This document shows positions 5,960 to 6,011 of a stretch of 6,011 bases of DNA, piece by piece. Location of the stretch: the NCBI GenBank assembly GCA_019057355.1, contig DXJM01000321.1, positions 1-6,011 on the forward strand, written 5' to 3'. Position numbers and translations under genes: made by a program. The stretch comes from Promethearchaeota archaeon (GTDB lineage Archaea; Asgardarchaeota; Lokiarchaeia; Sigyniarchaeales; SOKP01). The notes below the pieces were generated by a model. The model was not told where the DNA came from. It ran no database searches and worked only from the letters and a program-made list of their open reading frames with translations. How positions within the stretch are numbered: position 1 is the stretch's first letter; every line of letters starts with the position of its first letter.

Positions 5960-6011
5960 TAGTGAAAATTAAACGTATATTAAGTTATTGTATGTTTTTC
6001 TTAAAAAAACC

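Noticed and set aside
5992..6011. ATG at 5992 open to the window edge, possibly the start of a divergent plus-strand gene
   Set aside because: Only six codons are visible, with no Shine-Dalgarno and no TATA box at the right distance. It cannot be supported.
1..6011. CRISPR array, insertion sequence, tRNA or rRNA
   Set aside because: I saw no regularly spaced repeats, transposase-like frames, terminal inverted repeats or tRNA-like cloverleaf on either strand; coding genes fill nearly all of the window.

Overview
The window suggests an AT-rich archaeon. The glutamate synthase is split into three separate polypeptides (amidotransferase, FMN/iron-sulfur core, GXGXG β-helix), as in archaea, rather than fused as in bacterial and plant GltB. 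Shine-Dalgarno sequences such as GGTGAT and GGGAG fit an archaeal 16S tail, ATA and AGA codons are common, and there is a heterodisulfide-reductase-type protein. The last gene starts with what looks like a longin-like fold of a style common in Asgard archaea (Lokiarchaeia and relatives). That makes an Asgard source my leading guess, but it is an inference from fold pattern, not a database match.

Layout: positions 29-4925 hold four same-strand genes packed with gaps of about 19, 1 and 20 nt, almost certainly one operon. The first is an HdrB-HdrC fusion with two complete cysteine-rich CCG motifs followed by two complete [4Fe-4S] motifs. Then come the glutamine amidotransferase subunit, the FMN-binding synthase subunit with a built-in 2[4Fe-4S] ferredoxin domain, and the GXGXG subunit. 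After a 173-nt spacer with two stem-loops, a convergent minus-strand gene (5099-5926) encodes a 275-residue protein of unknown function with a longin-like N-terminus. The final 85 bases hold only its candidate promoter region.

How the genes may work together: the amidotransferase releases ammonia from glutamine. The FMN subunit combines it with 2-oxoglutarate and reduces the 2-iminoglutarate to glutamate. The GXGXG subunit probably forms the structural β-helix that joins the active sites. No NAD(P)H-oxidising small subunit (GltD) is present, so electrons must enter another way, most simply through the ferredoxin domain. The co-transcribed HdrB-HdrC protein carries up to four iron-sulfur centres and could connect this enzyme to a thiol/disulfide or ferredoxin electron pool. 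This Hdr-linked glutamate synthase is the most interesting hypothesis in the window. The order of the fusion (B then C) is the reverse of the well-known HdrD protein (C then B).
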